Shown here piece by piece: positions 10,551 to 22,163 of a stretch of 64,000 nucleotides of DNA. The notes under the pieces are model-generated. The model did not search any database. It was not told the DNA's origin and saw nothing but the letters and a program-made list of their open reading frames with translations. The stretch comes from Paracamarosporium sp. OC-R06-R3. Taxonomy: Eukaryota; Ascomycota; Dothideomycetes; Pleosporales; Didymosphaeriaceae. Numbering within the stretch: position 1 is the first letter of the stretch; the number at the start of each line of letters is the position of its first letter. The translations under genes were made by a program, and so were the position numbers. Location of the stretch: positions 203,191 through 267,190 of the forward strand of contig JACVRA010000179.1 in assembly GCA_019828545.1 (NCBI GenBank), given 5' to 3'.

Positions 10551-12887
10551 CTACACCTCGACAAACTCCCCCCTCCCAACCTTCCCCTCCTTGAAGTCTT
10601 TCACAAACCGCTCGACCCTCTCCGCCATCCCCTCAGTCGTATACCCAAAGTGCTGATAGATGTACTTCCCCGGCAAACTATGGCCGTACCCCCTCATGTT
10701 GAGCCCGGCATCCGCCCAGCGCTCCCACCCCAGCGAAACATACGGCTCGATGACGACAGCGGGGATGCCCTCGTGCCGCCGCAGCACCTCCCTCTGGTAC
10801 CCCAGCGGCTGCTCGCGGAACAGCTTGTGGCAGGGGAAGCTGACGACGCGGGCTGTGATGGCGTATTTCTCCGCGAGAGCGTCTGCGACGGCAACGGGGA
10901 AGGAGAGCTCTGCGCCCGCCGAGATGAGCGTGACGTCCGCGGCTTTTTCTTCACGCAGTACGTACGCGCCCTTCGCGACGCCCGCGCGGCTCGTCAGGCC
11001 CGGGAGTTGCGGGATGGCGTGTCTGCTCACGCTGAGCATGCTGGGCCCGCCGTCATACTCGATGGCGCGCTTCCACGCGCCGGCCACTTCCTCGCTGTCG
11101 CCCGGCCGCATGTACTCCATGTTTGGCATTGCGCGGTAGAGGGCCGCGAGCTCGACGGGCTGGTGCGTGGGGCCGTCTTCGCCGGCGCCGATGCTGTCGT
11201 GCGTCGCGACGTGTATGACCTTCAGCTTCTGGAGGGCGCCCATGCGCACGGCGGGCGCGGCGTAGAGGTAGAACATGAAGAAGGTGCTTGTGATCGGGAT
11301 GATTGTGCGGGGCGCGTACGCCGCGAGCCCGTTCGCAATGGCCGCCATGACGTGCTCTCTGATGCCGTAGTGCATGTATCGCCCCTGGTAGCTGCCCTGC
11401 TTCCCGGAGATGGGCTTGAGGTCTGGCGGGTTGAAGATCTCGTAGTCAGGCCATGTCATGTTGACGCTGGGCGTGAGGTCTGCGGTGCCGACTAGGAAGG
11501 TAGGGCACTCGGCGAAGATCTTGCCTACAACGAGGTTGTTTGATTTCCGTGAGGGTGTTGGGTCTGACGGGAAGGACGAGGGGATCATGGACGCCCAGTT
11601 CTCGGGCAGTTTGCCGGCCATACGGTCTTTGAATGTCTTTGCTAGATCGGGGTATTCCTTCGTGTACCGTGCGAGGAGGTCGTTCCACTCTTTGACGTGC
11701 TTCTCTCCACGGGCGGGGATGTCCTCGTAGAATTTCTTCACTTTGTCTGGGATGTGGAAGACTTTCTCGGTATCCCAACCGTATGCCTTTTTCATGGCCG
11801 CGACGTTATCCTTCCCCAGAGGTGCGCCGTGCGAGACAGCTTGCCCAGCTACCGCTGAGCCGACACCGATAATAGAACGCACATTGATGAAAAGGGGCTT
11901 CGAGCGGTTCGGATCGCGGCCTTTTTCCAGCGCAGCCACAATACCTTCTACATCGTTCACGCCATCATGCACGTCGATGACTTCCCAGCCACACGCCTCC
12001 ATCTTCTTGTTTACATCTTCGGTATTCGTGAGGTCGACGGACCCATCGCAGGTAATCTGATTATTATCATATACGACCGTAAGATTATTAAGTCTGAGAT
12101 GGCCGGCATAACTCAAAGCTTCGCAGCCCACGCCCTCTGAAAGACGACGCCATTAGTCATCGATTCCCCCAGCAGCAGATACGTACCCTGTAAACACGCG
12201 TCCCCAATCGAGCACCAAGTGTGATTATTCACCACCTCGAATCCCGGTCGATTAAACGTCGCAGCCAAATGCTTAGTCGCAATCGCCAGGCCCACGGCGT
12301 TCGAAATACCCTGTCCCAACGGCCCAGTCGTGAGCTCGATGCCCTCGTGCTCGATTTCAGGGTGTCCTGGACACAGACTATCCGGGCGCTCGGAGTGGTA
12401 TGATAGCAGTTGTTCCCACGTCATGGCCTTGTAGCCAGATAGATAGAGATTGGTATACTGAAAAAGGCATGTATGTCCTACGGCTCATTAGCTCGCCCGC
12501 AAACAATGTTATCAAGCGCCCGCAGCTCACCGTTCGAGAGCACAAATCTATCCCTGTTGAACCACTCCGGTGAATGCGGCGCATACCTCATGGCGTATTT
12601 CCAGAGCGCGACGCCAAACGCTGCCATGCCGATTGCGCCGCCGGGATGGCCTGAAACTGTTAGCAAAGACACTGAACTGAACCAGGGGAGTGGTAATATC
12701 TACCCATGCCAAACTGCTGGCAGAGATCTGCAATCAAGAGCCTGAAACTCTGCAGCACAAGCTGTACATCGTCCTTGCTCGTGTGCTTCGGCGCCGAGGG
12801 CTTCGCTTCTTCTTTCAAGAGCCCGTTGACAGCAGCTTTGCCGTACGCCGTAGACCCGTTGGCGTTCCGCATTTGTACATCAGCCAT
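10551..12887 (-). CDS. Dihydroxyacetone-synthase-like transketolase (726 aa)
   Basis: ThDP-dependent two-carbon transfer enzyme. Exons on the minus strand: 12887-12704, 12650-12531, 12477-12187, 12136-10551. The sequence follows the dihydroxyacetone synthase (formaldehyde transketolase, EC 2.2.1.3) branch more closely than ordinary TKL1: GHPGGAIGMAAFGVALWKYAMRYAP, CPGHPEIEHEGIELTTGPLGQG, YDNNQITCDGSVD, PITSTFFMFYLYAAPA, GEDGPTHQPVE, and the MRPGDSEEV segment. The ThDP motif GDACLQ...NN is intact. The C-terminus is GRGEFVEV, without the SKL/NKL-type peroxisomal signal seen in methylotrophic yeast DHAS, so a cytosolic location is likely. In a non-methylotroph the role may be formaldehyde scavenging or pentose-phosphate chemistry; this is inference. 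It could also be annotated simply as transketolase. Confidence 0.88.
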
Positions 12888-13557
12888 GCTGGTAGATGCT
12901 GTCTTGCTCTCAAGTATGCAATAGACTGGACAGTGTACTTATCTATAAGACAGACAAGAACAAGAGAGCTGTGAAGTATAATACAGACATCATACTGACC
13001 GCGGAGCTTCAAGCACATATACCTACCTCAACCGACGTCAATATATGATTCTCAAAGCAGTGTCTGGAGCCGCTATTTGCCGCTCTACGGATTACCGCAT
13101 CGGGAGCTTCATCTCCACACGCGTGAGCGGCGATGCGGGGGATACTCCAAAACCCGGGGGCGCGGTCCGCGTGAATCCAATGCTCTCCCACAATGCCATG
13201 TCGATCACCAGTGGCGATGTTAGCGTCCGGATCTCGTGATTGGTCAGGCTGTTGGCTCGGTTCTTGATCACCGATGCCTCACGGGGTACCGCATGTTGGC
13301 GATTTGAAAGACTTGCGATTGTCAGGCTGGATATTCTGAATATCATTTGAGAAGACATGATTCATAAATCGTATACACTGGTATCAAACCCATTTCCAGT
13401 TGACCAATCGCTTTCAGAAACGTCCAAAGAGATAACCCGTTCGCTAATGCAGTACGTATCCGTACGAATTCTGGTATCGTGCAATAAACAGACAATGCAT
13501 AATCATTAGTTCGCTGGAGATGGTCGGTACACTCGTAGTGCTCCTTCTCCTGAAACC
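12888..13557. other. Intergenic: transketolase promoter and BTB-gene 3' region
   Basis: A 670-nt spacer between two minus-strand genes. I see no ORF with recognisable composition, RNA gene or repeat. Confidence 0.55.
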
Positions 13558-16502
13558 TTACAAATTTCCGATGACAACCATAAATCTGAGCTTGCCATCA
13601 CCCTTCTTTCCAGGGATGCCATCTTCTGGAGCGGTAGCCTCCACGGCCCCTCCACTTAGTGCAACTTCGTCCAGCATCAGGGTACTGCTCTTCCAACCCC
13701 AGCTTTGGCTGAAGTTGAACCGATCCGGTGCACTCTCGTAGATGCTCAGCATCCTACCACCCTTGGAGGGACTGTAGATCTTGAAATAAGTCTTGATGGT
13801 TGGACGAGCATCCACGTACGTTGGCAGGGTCGGGACCGCTGCACGAGCCTTACGCTGCGCTGACAGCGAGGGGTTCGGGTACGAGATAGGAACATCGTCG
13901 TCGTCGTCATCATCAGAGTCATCAGACGGGTTATCCGAAGGAGCCTCCATCGTCAAGGGGAAAAAAGGCGAATCCGCAGGGCCTTCGCCGTCTGTCGGCG
14001 ATGTGATAGGGAACTGGAATTGTGAATGGCCTCTTGTGGACGGTAGACGAGGAACGGTGCCACTTCTACGACCAGCTAGCGAGCCGGGCGAAAAGAGAGG
14101 GTTTCGAGACCCTGTAGACACCAGGGTGCCATCTGGATCGCCTCCGCTGCCGCTGGTATCCTCGTCGTTTGCGTTGTCTGCGGGCGGAGCACGGCCACTT
14201 CGGCGGCGCTCTCTTCGTTCACTACGCAGCAACATCTCCCTTTCAAGCTGTCCGATTCTCTCATCAACCGTTCCTGCGTTTTGCTGGCTGACGCCGTTCG
14301 CGTGAGGATTATCGTCCACCTCTCGCTCCTTGGCACGATGAAGATACACCCCCAGCTGCACGTTCTTGGCTGATCTGACCTTTTGGATGTAGATGTTCCA
14401 CAATGAACCCGCGTATGATACAGTCCGTGAGTAGACTCGCTTCTTTTCCTTCAAGAAGCGAGGGTTCGGGAACTCGGCAGCAAAGCGGAATGGAGGGAAT
14501 TCGGTATAAGCGATAGGTTTTGGCTGGCCAGCATTACTCCCGCCAGCCGATATCGGTCGGCCATGATCAGTTCTCGTGTTTGGATTTGCCATTGTGCCTG
14601 GCGACGAGGCGAAATCAGTAGCCCACTGGGCGTCCTCTGGCTGTATCGTTGCTGACAACCGCGTTGCGTGACGTTGGAACGAGCTTGAAGTAGTAACGAC
14701 AGGATCCGCGCCATTGCCCAAGACAATGTTACAGTCTGAACTTGGTATCCAAAATTTCCGTGGCTTGCCGTTACCGTCCCAGCTACCTGATTCCCAATCG
14801 TGTTCCTGATCACTGTCGGGGCTTTGACCAGCCGCTTTTTGTTTGCCCTTGGACGAGTTGTAGCCTTCCGATTTGGTGCCTGCGTTTACCGTAGCCGGCT
14901 CCGGTGGCTGTTGGCACAGACCCAACTCTTGCGAGGAATCATCTGTATTCAGCACCTTTTGGCGGAGTGCCAGTTGTTGCCACAGAGCATTAGAAATGAC
15001 CTTGTCTGGTATGACAGGCAGTCCAAACACGTCGCGTGCCTTTCGGATGAACTCTAATTGCTCGAAATCCATGTGAACGTAGTGAATGCCCTCGTCCAGC
15101 AATACCAGGATGCGTTCGATGTCGGTATCAGTGTATAGAGCAAGCCAGTCGCTCTGTGCATCGGTACCGGATTGCTGTAACGTGAGTGCATCCTGGCGGT
15201 AAACACCACCAAAGCGGACAGCAGTCAACGAAGATGCGCCAGGAACTTTTGGAATTGGCCTCTGGCCTCGCTGTATCAATCTAGCATCGACCGCAGTTTG
15301 GCGTAGTCTTCGGTCCAGAAGACGTTTCGCTAGCACCCAGCGATCCCACTCGCTGTCCACGTAGAAGCCGTCCGACGCCACCAATTCCCGTATGATGTCG
15401 CCGGGCATACCGTCCCAGAACTTCAGCGGCATCTCCCAGCCGTTGCGGCTCAGCATGGCTTTGGCAGATTCCAAGATGCGGTCTCCAGAGCGGCCATAGT
15501 AGTTGGACGTGACCAAGCGGATCAAAGGTCCTAGGAGCTCAGGTGTCATCTGACGCAATATGGACTCGATTGACGCATCGATCAGGTCCTGCATTTCCAG
15601 CCAGCAGCCCGTCGCGAACAGGCCGATAGCCTCGACATCGCACTCTTTCGAGATATCCACGCCATACAGCCGTTTGATGGCCAGCTCAAACGCTGCCTGC
15701 GTGATATTGTTGTCGATGTCTTCAGGATATAGCTTCACCTCCCTCGACTGGCTCTCAATCCAGGGCTCCGAAAGAGCAGTGGTGAAGAACGGGGCGCGAT
15801 CGAGGATCAAGCGGTGCAGGTTGTATCTCTGGCCAAATGCAATGACGGTGATGTCCGAGTGTCGACCTTCGAGCAGGCCGCGCGTGTATAGGTGGTCGGG
15901 GAGGGTCAAGGACTCGCTCGACGCTATAGCAGTCAACAGCCAGTACAACAGGATGCGAAGGGTTCTTTGTTACCTCGCATATACAGCGGCCCGCTCGCCT
16001 GATTGTAGGAGGGGGCGCGCGAGGTCGGCATGGTATCATTCCCAGCAAAGAGGCGGCTGAGGGTTGTGAGGGTCGTGTATTCACGGCCGCGAGTGTCCCT
16101 AGAGGGTTTATTGTCTGGCGGAGTCGTGGGGTCGTCGGTGGCCTTTTGTGCGCTGGGTATCCGGGTGCTGAACTGCACAATGGGCGGCGGCGGGTCCTCT
16201 GAGACTCTCGTCCTCTGGGTGCGTTTCATGTTTGCGATAGTCGCGAGCGTGGCCAGCGGGCGTGAGGAGCTCGAGGGCGAGATACTGCCCGCATGGGGTG
16301 TGGGGTTGTCGAGCGTGTGCCGCTCCGGCGATCCTTCAGGTAACACGGTGGAGGGCCCAGCAGAGAAGAGGCTCGCGCGGGGAGTGCCGTTGGCCGCTTC
16401 GTCGTCGGCTAGCTGGGACCAGGGCTGGTCGCGTTGGATCTCTGGCGGCGACGCATGATGGCGATTGGCGTCCTCGTGCTCGCCTGCGACAGGCGTGGTC
16501 AT
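13558..16502 (-). CDS. BTB/POZ-domain protein (964 aa)
   Basis: Two exons on the minus strand, 16502-15974 and 15923-13558, joined by a 48-nt intron. About 190 N-terminal residues are Ser/Pro/Thr-rich and disordered. A BTB/POZ fold follows at about residues 197-300 (GRHSDITVIAFGQRYNLHRLILDRAPFFTTAL, then VDISKECDVEAIGLFATGCWLEMQDL), with a helical BACK-like extension (LVTSNYYGRSGD, WDGMPGDIIRELVASDGFYV). The C-terminal third is variable, including an Asp run (SDDDDDDDV) near residue 880, and ends in a compact segment (YFKIYSPSKGGRMLSIYESAPDRFNFSQSWGW) that looks like a conserved domain I cannot name. BTB proteins commonly act as Cul3 adaptors or transcription cofactors, but the substrate cannot be told. 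It shares a 407-bp promoter with COX15. Confidence 0.85.
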
Positions 16503-16909
16503 GGTCGGGGCGAGAGGTGAGCCTGACGCATGAGGGACGCGATGTGCGTGGGCGCAGAACTAGCGGCTGTTGGCGGGGTACGGGCTATCACGCAGGCTTC
16601 GGGGGAGACGCAGCGGGCGGTGGGTGATAAGAAGAAGGGATGCCATGGGCCTGTGAAAAGCGGGGAGGGCAGCGCGCCCAGGCGGCGGCGTCATTGCAGC
16701 TCTGGTCTGGTGGACGCTGATCTCGCGGAGGGCAGGCGTGTGATGCTGCCTAGGCGCGCGGCCACAGTTGCCGCCCCGGGCAAGGTGCGACGGTCCCTGC
16801 AGGGTGCGCCCACCGGCTCGGCAGCGCCCCAGCAGCCGCGCCGCCGTCGAACCACCGCAGACGACTTTGTAAGAAAAGCCGGCGTGCCTCTTCACACGCC
16901 GCATCGACA
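16503..16909. promoter_or_regulatory. Bidirectional promoter, BTB gene / COX15
   Basis: 407 bp, GC-rich, separate the two divergent start codons. No TATA box is evident, as is common for housekeeping fungal promoters. The regulatory role is inferred from the divergent arrangement only. Confidence 0.6.
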
Positions 16910-18441
16910 ATGTCGTCCGTCTTCCAGGCCCTGCCGCAGCTGCGGACCGCCGCCCCGCGCCTCGCTCGCCGCCTGTTCGTGTGTCGCCCCTGCCTCAATG
17001 CGCCCGCCCGCGCCTTCCCCGTCCGCGCCGCTCCCCGCCAGCCCTCGCTCCTGCAGTCGGTGAGATGGCAGTCGACGCAGCCATTGCGCACCAGCGCTTC
17101 CACCGCTGAGGGCTCCCTTGCAGAGGCCGCCGCAAAGACAAAGCCCAAGACCAGCAGCTGGCCCGAGACGAGCGACAAGACCGTCGCATACTGGCTGCTG
17201 GGCAGCGCCGCCAGCGTCTTCGGCATTGTCATCTTCGGCGGCCTAACCAGGCTCACAGAGTCAGGGTGAGCATCCCAAGCTTGCACCGCAATGCCGTGGC
17301 TAACTGTGCCAGCCTGAGCATCACCGAATGGCGTCCCGTAACCGGCTCTCTGCCGCCCATGAACCAGGCCGACTGGGAGAGCGAGTTCACAAAGTACAAG
17401 GCCTCGCCCGAGTTCCAGCAGCTCAACTCGAGCATGACCCTCCCCGAGTTCAAGCAGATCTACTTCATGGAGTGGACCCACCGCCTGTGGGGGAGAGTCA
17501 TCGGCGTCACCTTCCTGCTCCCGACCGTCTATTTCATCGCCCGCCGAAGGGTCACGCCGTCAATGGCTTGGAAACTCACGGGCATATGCGGCATGATTGG
17601 CTTCCAGGGCATCATCGGCTGGTGGATGGTTAAGAGCGGACTCAAGGACGATCTCTTCGCCAAAGGCAGCCATCCCCGCGTCAGCCAGTACCGCCTGACT
17701 GCCCATTTGGGTGCCGCATTCGCCGTCTACTGCTCCATGTTGCTCACCGGCCTCGGCATTCTGAAAGAGCACCGCATGCTGGCTGATCCAGCAAAGGCCG
17801 CCGAATGGGTTCGCACCATCAAGAACCCTGCCCTGCGCATCTTCCGAGGCACTGTGGTTGGTATGACACTTTTGATCTTTACCACTGCCATGTCTGGAGC
17901 TCTGGTTGCTGGCCTCGATGCTGGTTTGATCTACAATGAATTCCCATACATGGGCCTTGGTCTCACCCCACCCAAGAAGGAGCTCTTCGATCCTTTCTAC
18001 AGTCACGTTCCTGACCAATCTGATCTCTGGTGGCGTAACATGCTAGAGAATCCCTCCCTCGTACAGCTGGACCACCGTATCCTCGCTACTACTACTTTTA
18101 CTGCCGTCCTCTCTTTCTTCGCCTATACCCGCTACTCCAAGGCCGTAAGAGCCATACTTCCCAAAGATGCCAGGAGGGGCGTCACGGGCCTTGTCCATCT
18201 CGTCAATCTACAAGCCACGCTCGGGTACTGCACCCTCATATACATGGTCCCTACCTGGCTTGCCGCCTCGCACCAGGCTGGTGCCCTAGCTCTTCTCACT
18301 GGCGCCGTGGTCCTCTACAGCCGCATCTCCATGCCCCGACGTGCCATTCTGCGCCAGATCACAACCAAGCCGCACGCTCCAAAGAGCGCAACGGTCCAGC
18401 CTCTCCGTTCTCGCATCGCCGCTTCCCAGGGTCAATCATAG
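16910..18441 (+). CDS. COX15: Mitochondrial haem A synthase COX15 (494 aa)
   Basis: Oxidises haem O to haem A for cytochrome c oxidase in the mitochondrial inner membrane. Exons 16910-17265 and 17313-18441 are joined by a 47-nt intron between LTESG and LSITEW. The first about 60 residues are Arg/Ala/Pro-rich without acidic residues, a mitochondrial presequence. Family signatures seen: [83 protein letters not shown] and HQAGALALL; these contain the conserved haem-ligand histidines. About eight hydrophobic membrane segments are visible. The length agrees with fungal Cox15. Confidence 0.96.
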
Positions 18442-20430
18442 ACCTTGTAGAACATGTATTTTTAGCCCCTTGTAAGATGTACCAGCGTTGTATTGTAATT
18501 GTAGGCCTACGCTCAATACCACTACGCAATGCATTGAAGTCCAATTTCAAAAGACTGCTTTCTGACAACTACTTGCATTCTACCTGCAGCCTTTGCAAAA
18601 AGACGCACCGATTGTGCTCTGGTGACGAAGGAGTGCGTGTGTGTCCAAGTCCACGCTGTGATGAACATACTAGCGATAGAGTCACTTGAAGCTCGTCTTT
18701 ATGCGTTCGAAGTAAGAGACGAACAACTCTTTCGTTCTAATCCGACCCTCCCCCATCGAAACAAAAACCACCTCTTTCTTTCCCTTTCCCCCTTGAACAA
18801 AGAAACTTACCTCGCGTGTTACTTCCTACGACTGTAACGTCTACATCAACACATGCTAGACTTCTATCAGATACGTTCGGCAGAGCATTATATAGAGTTT
18901 GTTTTGTTATTTTTTTTTTACGAAAATTTGGTGTAGGCTTGAGTACGAAATAGATAAGAAAGAGGTGGTGATTCCCCTAGAATTCGGCACGAAGGGCGGG
19001 GTAGGGAATGAATGGAGTAAAATAGAATAGTAGAATATATAGAGTGAAATCAGAGTATTGTAAGTGGAGTCGAGCGTGTGTTGGTGTGTGTGTGGTGTAA
19101 GGCTTTTTTCATGGTTCACGGTTCACGGTTCACTTATATTTCTTCTTCCTTCCGGGTTCCTGTCTTCTAATCTAGTACGTTTTCCTCATCGGAGGAATGG
19201 GATGCTGCTCGTGGGCTTGTATGGTGGGATTGGTTACGGATGTACAGCAGAGCACTATACGTAGAGATGAGAGTGTCTTGATGTATGTGTGGTGAGAGTC
19301 GTTTTTCACGGTTCACAGTTCATAATTCACAATTCACTTATACTTCTTCTTTCTCGGGTTCCTTGTCTTCTTATTTGGTCTGTTTTCCTCATCGGAAGTA
19401 TGTCGCTTATAGGCCTGCATGGTGGGATTAGTTACGGATGTACACTCGTTAGGTTTTGAACGAATTCGAATTGCTTTTCTTTTCTTTTCTTTCTTGGTTT
19501 GGTCTGGGTTTTTGCGTGCGTACCTCGTAAATACTTCTCTGTTTGTTAGACGAGGGAGAATGCAAGACTACGTTCTAGCTGGTGAGTGGCAATGGGAAAG
19601 GGCTCGTGGTGAGGAGGTGGGTTGTTCCCGGGGGAATGTAGTGACCTCTGCGGTGGGACCCTTTGTTTTGGATGGGGTTTTCAGGGATTTTGGAGGAGAA
19701 AGATGATTGTGGGTGAAGAGGAGGGCTTCGCGAATTGAACTACTGAAGTTTTGTGCCGGGTTGTGAAGGATAGGTGTGGGAGGGTGTTTACACTGGGTTT
19801 AACGGGGGTTGAAGGTTTGATCTACGCTGCCTGGCGCTGGATGTATGCGGATGTAGATTTACACGCTATAAGAAAATAAGGAGCTCTAAAAATCACGCTA
19901 CGCGCTCCATGCTAGAAATCTAAGCAGATGAAGGTCACCTTTATTAGCTTGGGTGGTTCTGTGGAAAGCAGAATCTTCGTTGATAATGTTCGTGAAGAAC
20001 GCTTTGAATATGTACCGATTCCAGGGCTTATAGAAATCGCTCTAGTGTGCTGGATCGTTGGGTGGGCGTCCGTCATGGCTTGTCACGTGATTGCGAGAAG
20101 ACATGAGGTTGAATCAGAGTTTAAATTGAGGTGTATGTAGATCGAAGATCTGTGTGAGGCAAACGATCAATCGGCACCGATCGATCGGAGCAGGAGGCAC
20201 AGTAGGTACTGTTTTTGATCATACCTCCGACTGCAGGGTCGTGGCGCGACACGCTTCCCAACTGGACGGTTCCTCAATATATGCATATCGCTGGAATAAC
20301 GTGACTCACCTGTCGTGTAACCCCAACTCTCGCCTCCCCATATATCTGGATATGTCCGATGCCCCATTTTGTTTTCCTCCGTCACCGTCAGTGGTACTGC
20401 CTCGTCACCGTGTTGTCCGTTCATCACTTG
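18442..20430. other. Intergenic region between converging COX15 and FAD-oxidase genes
   Basis: This 2 kb spacer is T-rich on the plus strand from about 18900 to 19850 and carries a degenerate tandem duplication (listed separately). Several T-runs follow COX15 (18910-18920). No gene is supported. It marks the change from the conserved block to the accessory block. Confidence 0.6.
19084..19444. repeat. Degenerate tandem duplication, two copies of about 163 bp
   Basis: Copy 1 (about 19084-19245) and copy 2 (about 19282-19444) share the order: GTGTGTGGTG, several GGTTCAC/TTCACAA short repeats, CACTTATA-CTTCTTC, GGGTTCC-TGTCTTCT, TTTTCCTCATCGGA, ATGGTGGGATT-GTTACGGATGTAC. The copies differ at many positions and show no reading frame conservation. 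Each copy contains a nested micro-repeat of TTCAC(G/A)G. Confidence 0.8.
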
Positions 20431-22163
20431 CTAGTAACCCAACTTGTATCCCCCGGAAACCAACCGTTGGAAAACCCTGGTGGGGTCGTATCCGCGGCTT
20501 GTGCGTTTCAGCCTCGTGAAACTTTTCGTACCGTATGATTGCAGCACCTTCTGGTCCCAGTCCGCATCGTTCATAAACAGAAGGTCTAGATGCTGTCCAT
20601 TTCGTTGCGCAACATCCTCAACTCGGTCAACGACTGCTTTTGACAAAGCATGAGCTTGGGCATCGTCTTCGGCATGCCACCACCCGGTGCTGAAAGCGCC
20701 CCATAGCTGGTTCGCATCGGCGATCTGTAGTGCATTGCCTCCTGCTTTGCGGCCTTGCTGGGACACTCGTTTCGATATCGGCTGCAGATTAAATACGATT
20801 GAACCCGCAGTAATGTTGGATATACCGGCTAGCTCCGGTGCATTAGTAGTCTCCTCGACTATCTCGCTGTACAAGCTAGCGTTCGCGGCAAAAGTTGTAG
20901 CTCTGAAGGCCCATCTATAAAACATTCAATTAAAGTTCTACTGGGCTCGAACATACACAACTTACCTCGGGAGAGCAGGCAAGGGAGCGGCCCCAAGTAA
21001 CTCCTCGTAGGTCTGGATCTTGGTCATGTCGACGAGGGCCGGAATATCGCGGAATAATCGTAGAGCGGCCGGTTCTTCGACAGGCTTCAGATATATCAGG
21101 TTAAGTATGAATCCTGACGTCGTGAGGTTATTCAGTGGAATTGCCATGAGGAGATTTGCGTCTGGGTCATCAACTGTCTCTTGGTATTCTGCGAGCGCTG
21201 ATACGACCGCGGGAAGCTGATCGGGTGCGTATGCGCGGTAACCACCCCATACTTTGCCGATTGGATGTGTTCGTGTTGTGATCTTGGTCACGATGCCTAA
21301 CGATCACTTAGGTTTTCGTTCATGACAGTTAGGAAGTTGACTGACCAAAGTTGTTACCGCCGCCTTTCAAAGCCCAGAAAAGGTCTGGATGATGAGTTCT
21401 GCTTGCTGACACCACAGTTGCATTTGCTAAGACGACCTAACCATGTTAATTACTCGATGCAGGTGGCCTAAGAAGTTGAGCTTACCTCAAACTCAACAAC
21501 ATTATCGCATGCAAGTCCATATCGCTCAGAAAGGTAGGAGATGCCCCCTGAACACGCGTAAGCCTCCTATGTCTACAACTGTTTTCGGCATTTCTGACGT
21601 ACCACCCAGGATGGATCCACCCACACCCACGTCCAAAACTCTGGGTGCAACCACCGTAACATTGCTGCGGCTTAGAACGGAGTGCACATCTTTCCAGCGA
21701 GCTCCAGGGCCGATACTTGCTAATCCGTGAAATGCATCGAAGCTGACTTCTCTTATCCTTGACGTGTCGATCAACACCCCATCATCGATATTGCCCGCGC
21801 CTGGAGAAGGAGAGTGCCCACCACTACGGATGGCAAACGAGGCATTGGAACCGACAAGCACATTTACCAATTGCCGTATATGGTCAGTGCAATTTGGAGT
21901 CGCAACACATGCGGGTGTTTGCCATGTCACTGGATCCCTGTATTTGATTCTTCAGTTGTGCAATTCGATACCCTAGTTTATACATACCAGTTCGCAGTGC
22001 GCAATTCCTCGAACTGCTCATCGGATGGCAGCGTGATTTGGGAAGGCAAGAGGCTTTTCAATTGGGTACAAATTGATGATGTATCGTTGGTGGCATAGCC
22101 AGAAGACCAGACAGGGGCTCCGAAAAGCGTAGCATATGCGAGTAAGCTGCAAGAAATCCGCAT
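20431..22163 (-). CDS. Secreted BBE-type FAD-linked oxidoreductase (492 aa)
   Basis: Exons on the minus strand: 22163-21988, 21937-21603, 21547-21486, 21436-21346, 21296-20966, 20914-20431. An N-terminal signal peptide ([19 protein letters not shown]) is followed by a PCMH FAD-binding domain. RSGGHS carries the His (H100) expected to bind FAD through its 8-alpha carbon. The position of the second covalent ligand (Cys in the usual YCPTVG-like segment) is occupied by [11 protein letters not shown], so only mono-covalent attachment is predicted. [16 protein letters not shown] and [13 protein letters not shown] are typical substrate-domain motifs; the C-terminal BBE segment ([19 protein letters not shown]-like [18 protein letters not shown]) is complete. 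Such enzymes oxidise alcohols or close rings in fungal secondary metabolism; the substrate is unknown. It sits at the left edge of the putative biosynthetic cluster. Confidence 0.9.

Noticed and set aside
10650..11495. 281-codon plus-strand open frame
   Set aside because: Antisense to the last exon of the transketolase-like gene, with His/Arg/Val-rich composition typical of an antisense shadow.
19084..19444. CRISPR-like or LTR interpretation of the tandem duplication
   Set aside because: There are only two degenerate copies without spacers, target-site duplication or terminal inverted bases.
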